From assembly GCF_011634775.1 (NCBI RefSeq), contig NZ_JAALXT010000002.1, positions 620,001-684,000 of the forward strand: 64,000 nt of DNA. The letters are read 5' to 3'. Both the position numbers and the translations under genes were made by a program. Positions 36,792 to 46,645 of the stretch are shown here, piece by piece (the stretch's first letter is position 1; each line of letters begins with the position of its first letter). This stretch comes from Thalassoroseus pseudoceratinae (lineage in GTDB: Bacteria > Planctomycetota > Planctomycetia > Planctomycetales > Planctomycetaceae). The notes beneath the pieces are model-generated. The model worked only from the letters and a program-made list of their open reading frames with translations, was not told the DNA's origin and searched no databases.

Positions 36792-37757
36792 ATGGTTTGT
36801 CGTCTTCTCGCTGTGTTGTTCGTGATAGGCGGGTCGGTATTTGTCCCGTCGGTCTGTCGGGCGGATGTAATTGAACTCTCTAGCGGGCAAAAAGTGGAGG
36901 GGGAAGTTCTCAAGGAAACGGCCGACTCGGTGTATGTCGATTTGGGTGTGGACATCATCCGTGTCCCGAAAGATCGCATCCGCTCACGGCAGAAAGTCTC
37001 GCCGGGAGCCGGTCCTGTCGAACCTGCCAAGAACACCGACGGAATCTACACAACCGCCGACTTGCCGGTGCGAAGCGTTAAGGAATTGGCCGAGAAGTTC
37101 GGTGAAGGGGTGGTGTTGGTGCAGACTCCCAGTGGGCTGGGCTCCGGATTTATCGTCAATGATCGGGGATACTGCGTGACGAACTACCACGTCGTCGAGC
37201 AGGAAACCGAGTTGGCTGTGGTTCTCTTCGACAAAAATGAAAGCGGTGAGTTCACTCGGCGGCGAATCGACGATGTGAAGATTATCGCCTTGAATCCGTT
37301 CTTCGATTTGGCATTGTTGCAAATTCCGGAAACCAAGGGGCGAAAGTTCCAGAAAGTCTTTCTCAGCCCGGAAGCCGACTTCCGTGAAGGTGACGAAGTT
37401 TTCGCCATCGGCAATCCGCTCGGTTTGGAACGCAGCGTCTCCAAGGGGATTGTGAGCACGCGGAATCGGAGTTTCGAGGGCATCGTCTACATTCAAACCA
37501 CCGCACAGATCAATCCGGGCAACAGCGGTGGACCGCTATTCAACGCCAGTGGCGAAGTCATTGGGGTGACGAACATGAAACTGACCTTCGGCGAAGGGCT
37601 GGGGTTTGCCATTCCGGTCACCTATTTGAAGCATTTCTTGAACAATCGCGATGCATTCGCCTACGACAAGAACAACGCCAACAGCGGATTTCGGTATCTT
37701 CCGGGACCGCGTCGCAAGAAATTCTCAAAACCGCCGCTGAAAAAAATTGAGGAATGA
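36792..37757 (+). CDS. Trypsin-like (HtrA/DegP-type) serine protease without PDZ
   Basis: A 321-residue secreted protease. A signal peptide ([20 protein letters not shown]) is followed by a small SH3-like beta segment ([25 protein letters not shown]). The S1 protease domain shows His in [11 protein letters not shown], Asp in [10 protein letters not shown] and Ser in [12 protein letters not shown]. No PDZ domain follows the catalytic domain, which ends about 65 residues after the serine in a Lys-rich tail. HtrA proteases usually have PDZ domains, so this form may lack that type of allosteric control. The ATG at 36792 is the first that gives a signal peptide. Confidence 0.9.
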   Translation: MVCRLLAVLFVIGGSVFVPSVCRADVIELSSGQKVEGEVLKETADSVYVDLGVDIIRVPKDRIRSRQKVSPGAGPVEPAKNTDGIYTTADLPVRSVKELAEKFGEGVVLVQTPSGLGSGFIVNDRGYCVTNYHVVEQETELAVVLFDKNESGEFTRRRIDDVKIIALNPFFDLALLQIPETKGRKFQKVFLSPEADFREGDEVFAIGNPLGLERSVSKGIVSTRNRSFEGIVYIQTTAQINPGNSGGPLFNASGEVIGVTNMKLTFGEGLGFAIPVTYLKHFLNNRDAFAYDKNNANSGFRYLPGPRRKKFSKPPLKKIEE

Positions 37758-37866
37758 CGACGGAACGAGCGTTAGATGTGAAACTTGGGCACGTTCCCCC
37801 AGGTAACATCGGTAATGCCGGTCCGTATGTTGCGATTCTGGCCGCAGGACGATAGAAATTCGATAC

Positions 37867-39666
37867 ATGGATTCTCGCATGACTCTCAATTGGATGAATG
37901 GAATGAAACGTAGCGTTTTCGCGGTTTTCACCTCGCTTGCCTTGCTGATCGGTAGCGGGTCAACCGTCCGGGCTGCCGACGCGGTCGCAGTCGATCAGAA
38001 GTTACCATCGAATGTGATGCTGTTCTTCAGCTTCCCCAACGTCACGGAGTTCAAAGCTCAGTGGCAAAACACAACGATGGCCAAGTTGTACGAAGACGAG
38101 CGTTTCGCCGACTTCTGGGAAGATGTGAGTGTTCAGGTTGAGCGGGCGTCGGACGAGTTGGAACAAAACGTCGGGTTGACCCTCAAGCAACTCGCAAGCA
38201 TTCCTACCGGTGAAGTTGCGATGGCTGTCGTCGCCAAACCAAAGCAAGAAGTGGGGATCGTGTCGTTCCTGGATTTCGGCGACAAGGAAGATGCCGTCGA
38301 TCAACTCTTGAACCAAGCTCAAGAAAAGCTGGAACAAACCGACGCCGAACGTGATGTCGTCGAGTTCGAAGGCACGCAAATCGTCGTTTACAGCTTCCCA
38401 CAAATCGAAGAGTCTGACACACCCTTCAAACCAAAGCTCGCCTACTGCGTGAAAGACTCGACGCTAATGTTCGGGTCAACTGTGGACGTCCTGAAAGAAT
38501 CCCTCGTGCGTTGGGATGGGCAGCACGAAGACACGTTCTCCGGGAACTCCAGCTACAAGTACATCCTTTCCAAGTGCAAGTACGAAGACGCAAAACCAGG
38601 CGTAAAATGGTTTGCAGACCCGCTGTCCGGTCTCCAAGCCGGTCTGCGGGCCGCCGCTGCCGAAAACCCACAGGTGGCGTTTGCATCGGCGTTCTTGCCG
38701 ATTCTCGGTGTTAACAACCTCAAAGGTATGGGCGGCGCGAGCTACGTTGCTGCCGGCGAGTTCGAAGAAGTCTCGAAGACTCTGCTTCACGTCGAACAAC
38801 CCGTGGCCGGGTTGCTGAACTTGTTCCGCTTCCCCGAAACCGACTTGGCACCGCCCGCTTGGATTCCAGCGGATGTCGATGGTTTCACCATCACCAACTG
38901 GGATGCCGCCGCGGCATACACGTCGATTGAGACGTTGGTCGACAATTTCGTCTTTCGGCAGCCAGGTGGCTTGCGAGCGAAGATTGATGAAATCGCCGAG
39001 CAAGAAGGTGGCGTTGGTGTGAACATCAAGACCGACATCATCGACCAAATGGACGGCCCGATCTACACCGTGAACTACGGAACCGGCGAAGCCGCTGCGA
39101 GCGCAATCGGAACCCCAACCCCAGGCATGCCGAAAACCGTCGTCGCGTTGACTCTCAAAGACGAAAAGAAGATGCAAGGTTTGGTCGGCAAGCTACTCGA
39201 CAATGGTGGCGATGCGATCGAAGCCCGTGATTTCAATGGAGAAACGATCTACGATTTGAAGGTCGATCCCCAAGCCGCCGGAGCTGCCGGTGCGAACTTC
39301 TCTGGGGTATCGTTTGCGGTCAGCAAGGGTTTGTTCATCTTCTCGACCGATGCCAAAGACTTGGAACAAATTCTCCGCGACAAACGGGTTGAGCCGGTCG
39401 CCGAATTGCCGGAGTACAAGAAAATCGCCGCACACTTCCCGGCAAAAACCTCGATGTTGTCGTTCCAACGTCGTAACTCGCAATTGGAATCGGTCTACGA
39501 ATTCGCGAAATCCGGTCAACTCGGCGATCAAATCCCGGGGGTCGATTTCACAAAATTGCCCGAATTCTCTGTCATCAAGGATTACCTCCCCATGATGGGC
39601 GGCTACACCGTGCCAGATGACCGAGGCGCATTGTTCGTGAACTTCTCGATTCCTACGAAAGAGTAA
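37867..39666 (+). CDS. Secreted DUF3352-like protein of unknown function
   Basis: A 599-residue protein with signal peptide (MKRSVFAVFTSLALLIGSGSTVRAA after a short leader). The repeated mixed alpha/beta pattern resembles DUF3352-type proteins, with phrases such as LPSNVMLFFSFPNVTEFKAQW near the start and VSFAVSKGLFIFSTDAKDLEQIL near 480. No catalytic motif is visible. It may be exported to the periplasm or cell surface. Other in-frame starts exist at 37879 and 37903. A terminator follows. Confidence 0.75.
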   Translation: MDSRMTLNWMNGMKRSVFAVFTSLALLIGSGSTVRAADAVAVDQKLPSNVMLFFSFPNVTEFKAQWQNTTMAKLYEDERFADFWEDVSVQVERASDELEQNVGLTLKQLASIPTGEVAMAVVAKPKQEVGIVSFLDFGDKEDAVDQLLNQAQEKLEQTDAERDVVEFEGTQIVVYSFPQIEESDTPFKPKLAYCVKDSTLMFGSTVDVLKESLVRWDGQHEDTFSGNSSYKYILSKCKYEDAKPGVKWFADPLSGLQAGLRAAAAENPQVAFASAFLPILGVNNLKGMGGASYVAAGEFEEVSKTLLHVEQPVAGLLNLFRFPETDLAPPAWIPADVDGFTITNWDAAAAYTSIETLVDNFVFRQPGGLRAKIDEIAEQEGGVGVNIKTDIIDQMDGPIYTVNYGTGEAAASAIGTPTPGMPKTVVALTLKDEKKMQGLVGKLLDNGGDAIEARDFNGETIYDLKVDPQAAGAAGANFSGVSFAVSKGLFIFSTDAKDLEQILRDKRVEPVAELPEYKKIAAHFPAKTSMLSFQRRNSQLESVYEFAKSGQLGDQIPGVDFTKLPEFSVIKDYLPMMGGYTVPDDRGALFVNFSIPTKE

Positions 39667-39740
39667 TCACGATTTCGAGGGTCCGACCGACGAAGTTGCA
39701 TTCCGTCGGTCTGGCATCCACGATATCGCCCCGCTAAACT

Positions 39741-39783
39741 AAACGCCCCTGGAAGCCAGACGCTTTCAGGGTCGTTTCTTTTT
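39741..39783 (+). terminator. Intrinsic terminator
   Basis: Imperfect stem: AAACG, CCCTG and AAGC pair with GCTT, CAGGG and CGTTT around a CAGAC loop, with small mismatches, followed by CTTTTT. It lies after the DUF3352-like gene and before doxX. Confidence 0.75.
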
Positions 39784-39800
39784 GATAGGGAAATCAACCA

Positions 39801-40268
39801 ATGACTGACTCACCATCGAAGACTACAATCTCACAAGACTTTGGCTTCCTGCTCCTCCGACTGATTCTTGGAGCCGTCATGATCTTCCATGGTGCTCAAA
39901 AAGTGCTTGGTGAGTTCGACGGACCGGGCATGGAAAAGTTCACACAAGTTGTTGAAGCCAAAATCGAATTGCCGGAGTTTATCCCAGCCAAAGTGGCGGC
40001 TCACGCAGCTGCTTGGTCGGAATTCGGCGGAGGCATCTTGTTGGTATTCGGACTGTTCACGCGTTTGGCTGCCTTAATGGTGGCGGCCACGATGGGAGTG
40101 GCATCGTTCGTCATTCACGGCAGCGCGTTCTCGTTGAAAGACGGCGGAATGGAATACGCTCTGACGTTGGGCGTGATTGCCGTTGCCTTGATCTTCATCG
40201 GGCCGGGACGCATTAGCATCGATCAATTGTTTTTCGGGCGGAGCAAGAAACCGTCTGAATCTAAGTAG
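39801..40268 (+). CDS. DoxX-family membrane protein
   Basis: A 155-residue protein with four predicted membrane helices: FLLLRLILGAVMIFHGAQKVL, then FGGGILLVFGLFTRLAALMV, AATMGVASFVIHG and YALTLGVIAVALIFIGPG. The HGxQK motif after helix 1 and the FTRLAA segment match DoxX. Its role in bacteria is often redox or stress related but is not defined here. It is followed by the receiver gene after 22 bases. Confidence 0.9.
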   Translation: MTDSPSKTTISQDFGFLLLRLILGAVMIFHGAQKVLGEFDGPGMEKFTQVVEAKIELPEFIPAKVAAHAAAWSEFGGGILLVFGLFTRLAALMVAATMGVASFVIHGSAFSLKDGGMEYALTLGVIAVALIFIGPGRISIDQLFFGRSKKPSESK

Positions 40269-40290
40269 AAAATACTGAGGCAAATTCACG

Positions 40291-40662
40291 ATGAGCAAGC
40301 AAGTGCTCAATGTCGGACAATGCGGTTTCGATCACGCCAGCATTACGGAGTTTTTGCGGTCCCACTTCGACGTCGCCGTCACACCGGCTGCGGACGAACC
40401 CGAAGCCCTTTCCGCGTTGGAACAGCGATCCTTCGACTTGATCCTGGTCAATCGAAAGTTCGATTGCAATGGGGCTGATGGTGTCGAGTTCATCCAGAAA
40501 TTGGACGGCAACGCTCCGCCGGTGATGCTGGTTTCCAACTTTCCCGAAGCCCAAGACGCGGCCGTTGCTGCTGGTGCACGGCCGGGTTTCGGCAAGTCGG
40601 ATTACGGAAACACCGAAGCCGTCCAACGAATCAGTGACGTTCTGCAAAACGGAGACGCGTAG
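40291..40662 (+). CDS. Receiver-like (pseudo-receiver) protein
   Basis: A 123-residue stand-alone CheY-fold protein. The strand that should carry the phospho-acceptor reads FDLILVNRKFD: the expected Asp is replaced by Asn. The conserved Lys may be the one in GFGKSDYG near the end. It is therefore probably not phosphorylated in the usual way. The gene is 11 bases before the PAS/AAA regulator, which suggests the two act together. Confidence 0.75.
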   Translation: MSKQVLNVGQCGFDHASITEFLRSHFDVAVTPAADEPEALSALEQRSFDLILVNRKFDCNGADGVEFIQKLDGNAPPVMLVSNFPEAQDAAVAAGARPGFGKSDYGNTEAVQRISDVLQNGDA

Positions 40663-40673
40663 AGGCGGTTCGC

Positions 40674-42056
40674 ATGGCCAAAGCCCGTCGAATTCGACTA
40701 AATGCTCGGTTGACGGATGTCGCCACGCCGCTGTTCCTGGTCGGTCCGGATCGGGAAATCCTGTTCTTCAACCGAGGTTGCGAGCAACTCACCGGTTGGA
40801 GTGCGGACGAAATTTTGGGGCGTCGCTGCGACTACGCGAGTTCCTCCGACGCTTTGGAACCGGAAAGCATCATTGGGACGCTGTGCCCGCCGCCCGAGAC
40901 GTTCGCCGGCACGATCGTTAGCGTGCCCGTGTTTTTGAAACCGAAGACGGGCGGTTCGATACCACGAATGTTGCAATTCTTCCCTTTGCTTGGCGAAGCG
41001 GCGGACGTCGACTGCATTCTGGGGGTGATCACCGCGATCGATCCGCCGCAGGCTTTGCCGACGAGGCCATCCCACCAATTGCATGCGGAGTTGGCATCGA
41101 TTCGCGCCACGCTGCGGAGCCGTTACGGACAAGACTCCATCATTGCAAAAAGCCCAGCGATGCATCGTGTGATGCGGCAAATTTTCGCCGCTCGCGAGAA
41201 TTCCGCTCCCATTCTGCTCACGGGCGAAAATGGCACGGGCAAAGAGCACATTGCCCGTCTGATTCACTACTCTGGCCCACTCAGCCGCAATGCGTTCGTG
41301 CCGTTGGATTGTCGGCGGATTGAGCCGATCGATCTCAAACTCACATTCCGACGGCTTTCCCGCGAGCAAGATCCCGAAGCTCAGTCATCACCGCAGCCGA
41401 TGCGGCACCCCGGAACGATCTTCTTGAATTCTCTCCAAGACATTCCGCGAGATATTCAGGAAGTCATTGTCGAGTCGGAAAGCGAAGGCCAGCTTTCAGA
41501 GGTCCGACTGATCACATCGACAACCGAAAATATCGAGACGTTACGGGCGACGGAAGTGCTGCGGGATGACTTCTACTTCTTGATTTCGGCGTTTCATATT
41601 GAAGTCCCGCCGTTGCGGCAGCGAACGGCCGAACTCACGACAATCGCCCAAGCGTTTCTGGAAGAACGGAATCGATCGGCTGCCAAACAACTCGGCGGGT
41701 TCTCGGCGGAAGTGCTGGAGCGATTTGAGTCGTACAATTGGCCGGGAAATATGCGAGAGATGGCATTGGTTGTTGCCGAAGCTGCGGAAGCCGCGACGGG
41801 GCCGCTTGTCGAAGAAACCGACCTCCCGTTCCGATTCCGCACCGGATACGACGCCCAAACCGTTGGCCCACCCATCGCCCCGCAACCATCACCATTGGAA
41901 CCGTACCTGGAAAAAGTCGAACGCGAGCAGATCGAGTTGGCTCTCGAATACGCGAAATTTAATAAGAAAAAGGCCGCGGATTTACTCGGAATCACTCGTC
42001 CTAAACTCTATCGACGCATGGAGATACTCGGCATCGCCGATGGTGATGGAACTTGA
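40674..42056 (+). CDS. PAS-AAA-Fis regulator resembling sigma-54 activators but degenerate
   Basis: A 460-residue transcription regulator. A PAS domain (about 8-120; LFLVGPDREILFFNRGCEQLTGWSADEILG) is followed by an AAA+ domain with Walker A GENGTGKE near 182 and a shortened central part. Where sigma-54 activators have GAFTGA there is only RRLSREQDPEAQ, and the Walker B strand reads GTIFLNSLQDIP, with Asn in place of the usual Asp. A Fis-type HTH (FNKKKAADLLGITRPKLYRRMEILGI) ends the protein. It therefore probably binds DNA but does not remodel sigma-54 holoenzyme. The ATG follows the receiver gene by 11 bases. Confidence 0.85.
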   Translation: MAKARRIRLNARLTDVATPLFLVGPDREILFFNRGCEQLTGWSADEILGRRCDYASSSDALEPESIIGTLCPPPETFAGTIVSVPVFLKPKTGGSIPRMLQFFPLLGEAADVDCILGVITAIDPPQALPTRPSHQLHAELASIRATLRSRYGQDSIIAKSPAMHRVMRQIFAARENSAPILLTGENGTGKEHIARLIHYSGPLSRNAFVPLDCRRIEPIDLKLTFRRLSREQDPEAQSSPQPMRHPGTIFLNSLQDIPRDIQEVIVESESEGQLSEVRLITSTTENIETLRATEVLRDDFYFLISAFHIEVPPLRQRTAELTTIAQAFLEERNRSAAKQLGGFSAEVLERFESYNWPGNMREMALVVAEAAEAATGPLVEETDLPFRFRTGYDAQTVGPPIAPQPSPLEPYLEKVEREQIELALEYAKFNKKKAADLLGITRPKLYRRMEILGIADGDGT

Positions 42057-42122
42057 ACTTCTCGGATCTCCACGTTCGTGATAAAGTCCGGGGCTGCGGA
42101 GATTCTCACGGGTTCCATCATC

Positions 42123-44777
42123 ATGCAGATGCACAGCCGACTCATCTTGGTTTCGGCCTGCGCGTTGCTTGCGGGCAGCGGATGCAGTCAGAGCCTGTTA
42201 CGGACAACGCTTTGGAAGCCCAGCACATCGGCGACAACCAGCTCATCGGTCACAAGTGCTGTGGTTGAAGCGATTTCCGACGACCGTTGGACACAGAATT
42301 CCAGTTGGTCAGCCATTTCGCGGAGTGATGACTGGCGTTGGCAATTCGTGTTCGATCCACAAACACTGCGAACATTGACAGCAGAGTCATCGAGCTTGCC
42401 AAGTGGGCTAACCACATCCGATGAGGATGCCACGAGCGATTCATTGGAAACCACTCCCTCCGCAAGTGTATTTGAGGACCAACCGCGTCTGCCGGATTCC
42501 TGGTATGCTCAGCTTCCGCATCTCGCTTCCCGGTCCGACCAGGTGGGGCACAATGCGACTTTGCTCTGGTCTCAGCACGATCCGGCGAATGCGGTTCACC
42601 TTGCAAAGCGTTTGAAAACATGGGTTTCTGGTGAGTCTGCTCCTGCATCGCCGACGGATTGGTGGCGATCATTTGGTCCCGAATCAGTTGAGTTGCCGAC
42701 CCATTCCGAATCGTTTCGAGCCGCAGCGGCGGAGGTTTGGTGTCGCGTGCTGGGGGAACAACCGGGTGATCCAGTCGACAACTTGGCCCAAGTTGCGAAA
42801 CTCTTGGAGGAGAACTCTGAACTCCCGGTCGCCGTCCGTCTGGAACTTTGGCGGGGGCTCTCGCGGTTCGTTCCGCCGGTCGCGATTGCGGAAATCAACA
42901 AGGGGTTGCAGTCGGAATCCGGTGGACGTGCGGTTCGTCCGGAAGTTCGGCAAACCGCCCTCGAAGCTTGTTTGATCTATGCAACTCATCATTCTGATCA
43001 GACGGATTGGTCCGCGCCACTTTGGCCGGAGAACTTATTGGAATGGGCGGATCGCGGTGCCCATACCGTTGAAGACGACCCCATCATGCGAAAGAACTTG
43101 GGGACTTGGTTGGCACTGACACGGCATCCCGGGGCCATTGAGGTCTTGAAGAATCAATTGAACGACACGGACACGTTTGTCCGGCAAGCCGCAATGGAGA
43201 ACTTAGGGCATCTGCAAACCCCCGAAGCATTGGAGTTGCTGCAACAGCAAGTCCAACGGACGGAACCCACGATTCGAGCGGGAGCCGTCCGGGCGCTGTC
43301 GCGGTGGGGAGTCCGGGCAATTTCGGAATTCATTGGCGATTCCTCATTGGAAGTTCGGATTGCGGTAGCGGAATCGCTGGCAGACTTCCCCGATTTGCAA
43401 ACCGCGAACTTGTTGTGGCGTTTGCAGACCGATGCCAGTCGAGATGTGCAGCGGGCCGCGTTGATGGCCATTCGAGATTGGCCAGATTCGTTGGCGATTC
43501 CTCTGCTTTTACATGGATTGGAACGCGGCAGCACCACAACCCGGAGGCGATGCTACACCGAGTTGGCCGCTCGAACGGATTTGACGGAACCATTCCCGTT
43601 TTTCGGCACGGCTTCGGAACGGGCTGACGCGGTTCAGGCATTGGCGTCGCGAAACAACCTCCCCATCCGGTTGGATGGCCCCATGACAACCACACCCACG
43701 GAAACCCAATCCGATTGGCAACGCATTGACGATCTGCAAGCCGACTTGAAACTCATCACCGATCCGGAAACCAATATCAGAGCATCGGAATATCAAGACG
43801 CCTTCGAACGATTGCGACGAGCGAAGCCCGCTGATATTCCAGCCATCGAAGCATTTCTCGCCGCTTCGGATCCGAGTTCGGTCGGTGTTCAACGTATCGA
43901 GCAAGAAGTGCTGCCGGAAATCAGTCCGGTCTATCGGACCCTGGCGGATTTTCAATCGGAAGACCTCAAGATTCGTCGGCAAGCCGCTCGGGAGTTGGCG
44001 GAGCATGGAGCCGAACGCTCACTTAGTCCGCGTGTTGCACGTCGATTGGGTGAGCACCTCGCGAAAGAAACCGACGAGTTGATTTGGCGTTCCGCATTGG
44101 CGGCGATCTGGCGTGATAGTCACCCCGATATCGACCGCATCATTCGGCTCGCGGCTCATCAAGAAGTCACGGGAGTTCGGCAGTTGGCGTGTGAGTACGC
44201 ATCGGCTCACGCGAACCCCTCGCATGGTGAATGGTTGCCGATCCTGCTGACCGACGAAAGCCTCGCGGTCCAGCTGGCGGCTATTGATGCGGCCGGACGG
44301 TGTCGGAATCGTCGTGTGTTGGACGGTGTCGGGCAGGCTGATTCGGCTCGATCGGGGGGATTGCGTCCTCTGCTGGCTTCCAGTCAGGAGACCGTTCGAG
44401 TGGCAGCGGCGATCGCGATGAGTCGACATGGCGATCCTCAGGGCCTCGACGAATTGATCCGACTCAGTTGGCATCGGGATGGCCGAATTCGGCGACAAGT
44501 CGTGCAAGCCATGGGGGAGTCGGGACAAGCACGTTTTATCGAGCATTTGATTCGTCTAGGCTGGACCGATCGCGATGTCACGGTACGCCGAGCGGTTCTT
44601 GGCAGTTTGGAACAACTTGTGCCACCCGCGACCCGCCCACCGGAACTTGCTAAGATGCGCACCACGGATGACCGCCTTGCCGCTTGGCAGAATTGGCGGT
44701 TTGCGACATCGTCTGCAGAGACCGGTGGAACCGCTTCAAACCAGCATGGGAATCGACCGAATGAACGAAATCCGTGA
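42123..44777 (+). CDS. HEAT-repeat lipoprotein
   Basis: An 884-residue protein with a lipoprotein-type signal ([15 protein letters not shown]). After a Ser/Thr-rich region, HEAT-like helical repeats fill most of the rest, for example [56 protein letters not shown] and [21 protein letters not shown]. Such repeats form superhelical scaffolds for protein contacts. An outer- or inner-membrane lipid-anchored scaffold is likely. The gene overlaps the STAS gene by 17 bases. Confidence 0.82.
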   Translation: MQMHSRLILVSACALLAGSGCSQSLLRTTLWKPSTSATTSSSVTSAVVEAISDDRWTQNSSWSAISRSDDWRWQFVFDPQTLRTLTAESSSLPSGLTTSDEDATSDSLETTPSASVFEDQPRLPDSWYAQLPHLASRSDQVGHNATLLWSQHDPANAVHLAKRLKTWVSGESAPASPTDWWRSFGPESVELPTHSESFRAAAAEVWCRVLGEQPGDPVDNLAQVAKLLEENSELPVAVRLELWRGLSRFVPPVAIAEINKGLQSESGGRAVRPEVRQTALEACLIYATHHSDQTDWSAPLWPENLLEWADRGAHTVEDDPIMRKNLGTWLALTRHPGAIEVLKNQLNDTDTFVRQAAMENLGHLQTPEALELLQQQVQRTEPTIRAGAVRALSRWGVRAISEFIGDSSLEVRIAVAESLADFPDLQTANLLWRLQTDASRDVQRAALMAIRDWPDSLAIPLLLHGLERGSTTTRRRCYTELAARTDLTEPFPFFGTASERADAVQALASRNNLPIRLDGPMTTTPTETQSDWQRIDDLQADLKLITDPETNIRASEYQDAFERLRRAKPADIPAIEAFLAASDPSSVGVQRIEQEVLPEISPVYRTLADFQSEDLKIRRQAARELAEHGAERSLSPRVARRLGEHLAKETDELIWRSALAAIWRDSHPDIDRIIRLAAHQEVTGVRQLACEYASAHANPSHGEWLPILLTDESLAVQLAAIDAAGRCRNRRVLDGVGQADSARSGGLRPLLASSQETVRVAAAIAMSRHGDPQGLDELIRLSWHRDGRIRRQVVQAMGESGQARFIEHLIRLGWTDRDVTVRRAVLGSLEQLVPPATRPPELAKMRTTDDRLAAWQNWRFATSSAETGGTASNQHGNRPNERNP

Positions 44778-45126
44778 TGCGTTTCACTTTGAATGGCATG
44801 GCAATCTGCTAGTCGTTGCAGCGAAGGGCAATGTGGAATCCATGCCGTGGGATCTGATTCCATCGGCGGCGGAAGTGATCCTCCAACCCACATTGCGGTT
44901 GGCCGTCCCAATGGTGATTTTCGATTTGGCGGAAGTGAACTATTTTGGGTCGGCGTTTCTCCAGTTGTTGTTGCGGTGTCATACGCTTGTCAAAACTCGT
45001 GGTGGCGAATTGGTTCTCGCGTCTCTGAGTGACCGAGCCGCCGAACTTCTGCAAATTACCGCACTCGATACCCTCTGGGCGATTTACAGTACCCGCGACG
45101 AGGCGTTAGAAGCCCTCGCGGATTAA
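44761..45126 (+). CDS. STAS-domain (anti-sigma-factor antagonist-like) protein
   Basis: A 121-residue STAS protein. The pattern is [25 protein letters not shown], then [23 protein letters not shown], with Ser at the usual phosphorylation position (FGSAFL), and [21 protein letters not shown]. It may act in partner switching with an anti-sigma kinase. ATGs at 44746 and 44761 are both possible. It overlaps the end of the HEAT lipoprotein gene, so the two are translationally coupled. Confidence 0.85.
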   Translation: MNEIRDAFHFEWHGNLLVVAAKGNVESMPWDLIPSAAEVILQPTLRLAVPMVIFDLAEVNYFGSAFLQLLLRCHTLVKTRGGELVLASLSDRAAELLQITALDTLWAIYSTRDEALEALAD

Positions 45127-45158
45127 CGACTCCTCCCAAGGCTGCGTTCTTACCAGGG

Positions 45159-46241
45159 ATGATCATGAGCAAGAAACCCCGTCATATCCGACCGAACGTT
45201 TCGGAATCCGATGTTCTGCCAACAGAGCACGATCCCGATTTGCGTCAAAAATCGGTTCTGGTCGACGAAATCAAGGAAACCGCGGACAAGTTCTTTCGGG
45301 ACGATGCCACCCGTGGCGACTTGAAACTCGTGAGTCGCGCGTTGCGGGAGTTGCGATACGCCTTCAAGGTGTTTACACCGTTGCGTCGGCAACGCAAAGT
45401 CACGGTGTTCGGATCGGCTCGCTTGAAAGAGGGGCATCCGGCGTACGACCAATCCGTCGAGTACGGGCGATTGATGGCGGAGCAAGGCTGGATGGTCGTC
45501 ACAGGGGCCGGCGGCGGGATCATGGAAGGGGCCCACGTCGGAGCCGGTCGGGATATGTCGATCGGTGTGAATATCATGCTCCCGTTTGAACAAGATGCAA
45601 ATTACATCATCCACAATGATGAGAAACTTGTTCACCTGAAATATTTTTTCACGCGTAAGTTGTTATTTGTCAAAGAGGTACACGGAATCGTTCTTTGTCC
45701 CGGCGGTTTTGGCACGCAAGATGAAGGGTTTGAGGTTCTGACACTCGTACAAACCGGCAAACGCGATCTCATGCCGATCGTCATGCTGGATCAACCCGGC
45801 GGTACCTATTGGAAACGCTGGCAAGAGTTTGTCGTCGATGAACTTCTGGGGGATGGACTCATCTCGCCGGAAGACCTGTCCCTTTACAAAGTAACCGATA
45901 ACGCTCAGGAAGCCGTCGATGAAATCATCGGATTTTACGACGTTTACAACAGCATGCGATACGTCAAAGATCGCCTCGTGCTGCGGTTGCATCGTGAGCC
46001 AAGCGATGAACTAGTTGAGGAATTGAACGAGGAATTTTCGGATATTGTGGAGTCGGGAAAGATCGAGAAAACCGCCATGCATGAATTGGAAGCCGACGAC
46101 GAACACCTACGCGATTTGCCCCGCCTGAGTTTGCGGTTCAATCGCCGCGGCGTCGGACGTCTCCGGCAAATGGTGGACCGTCTCAACGAGGAACTCAACG
46201 ATGCCTCCTTGGAAGATTACACTCCCGTCGATCCTTCGTAA
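45159..46241 (+). CDS. LOG-family (lysine-decarboxylase-like Rossmann) protein
   Basis: A 360-residue protein with the LOG fold: [25 protein letters not shown] and the signature PGGFGTQDE, which lines the active site. LOG enzymes release free bases from nucleotide monophosphates (cytokinin-type phosphoribohydrolase). This one has an extra N-terminal 85 residues and a C-terminal 110-residue extension, longer than the roughly 190-residue core. ATGs at 45159 and 45165 are both possible. Confidence 0.88.
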   Translation: MIMSKKPRHIRPNVSESDVLPTEHDPDLRQKSVLVDEIKETADKFFRDDATRGDLKLVSRALRELRYAFKVFTPLRRQRKVTVFGSARLKEGHPAYDQSVEYGRLMAEQGWMVVTGAGGGIMEGAHVGAGRDMSIGVNIMLPFEQDANYIIHNDEKLVHLKYFFTRKLLFVKEVHGIVLCPGGFGTQDEGFEVLTLVQTGKRDLMPIVMLDQPGGTYWKRWQEFVVDELLGDGLISPEDLSLYKVTDNAQEAVDEIIGFYDVYNSMRYVKDRLVLRLHREPSDELVEELNEEFSDIVESGKIEKTAMHELEADDEHLRDLPRLSLRFNRRGVGRLRQMVDRLNEELNDASLEDYTPVDPS

Positions 46242-46645
46242 TCATTCCGGATGGGTGGGACTTGTCGCAGCCTAGGAAAGCTGAACTAATCCCCAAACTC
46301 AACGTAGACCAACGACCTTCTCCGGATCTCTCAATTAGAACGAGGTTCCGAAACTCGCGGCGGAACAAACGGATTCTTGATACTCCAATCCCTTGCAGTT
46401 CATAAACTAGGGGTGTTTGATTTCGATTGTCGCGGGATCTGTCTTATGGCGGTCAGGAAACAAAGGTTGTTTCGTGGCCATCACCGATGCAGAAGTCCGC
46501 AAGACGACACAGTTGTGGCGGTACGGAATCCGTTCGAGAGTTTCCATCAAGTGAATATATTGGATCGCGTCAGTTGACGATGCGAATTTCCGACATCGAA
46601 CCGAACGGAAGCGGTTGTGAATGTCGAGGGCCAACGTGTGACGAA
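46242..46645 (+). other. Intergenic region before TPR gene
   Basis: About 400 bases. The frame of the following gene is open from 46427 but this part lacks coding character. No terminator with a good T-run is evident after the LOG gene. The promoter of the TPR gene should lie here. Confidence 0.45.

Noticed and set aside
46427-46645. Upstream extension of the TPR protein
   Set aside because: The region lacks coding character, and the ATG at 46646 or 46658 directly yields a signal peptide.
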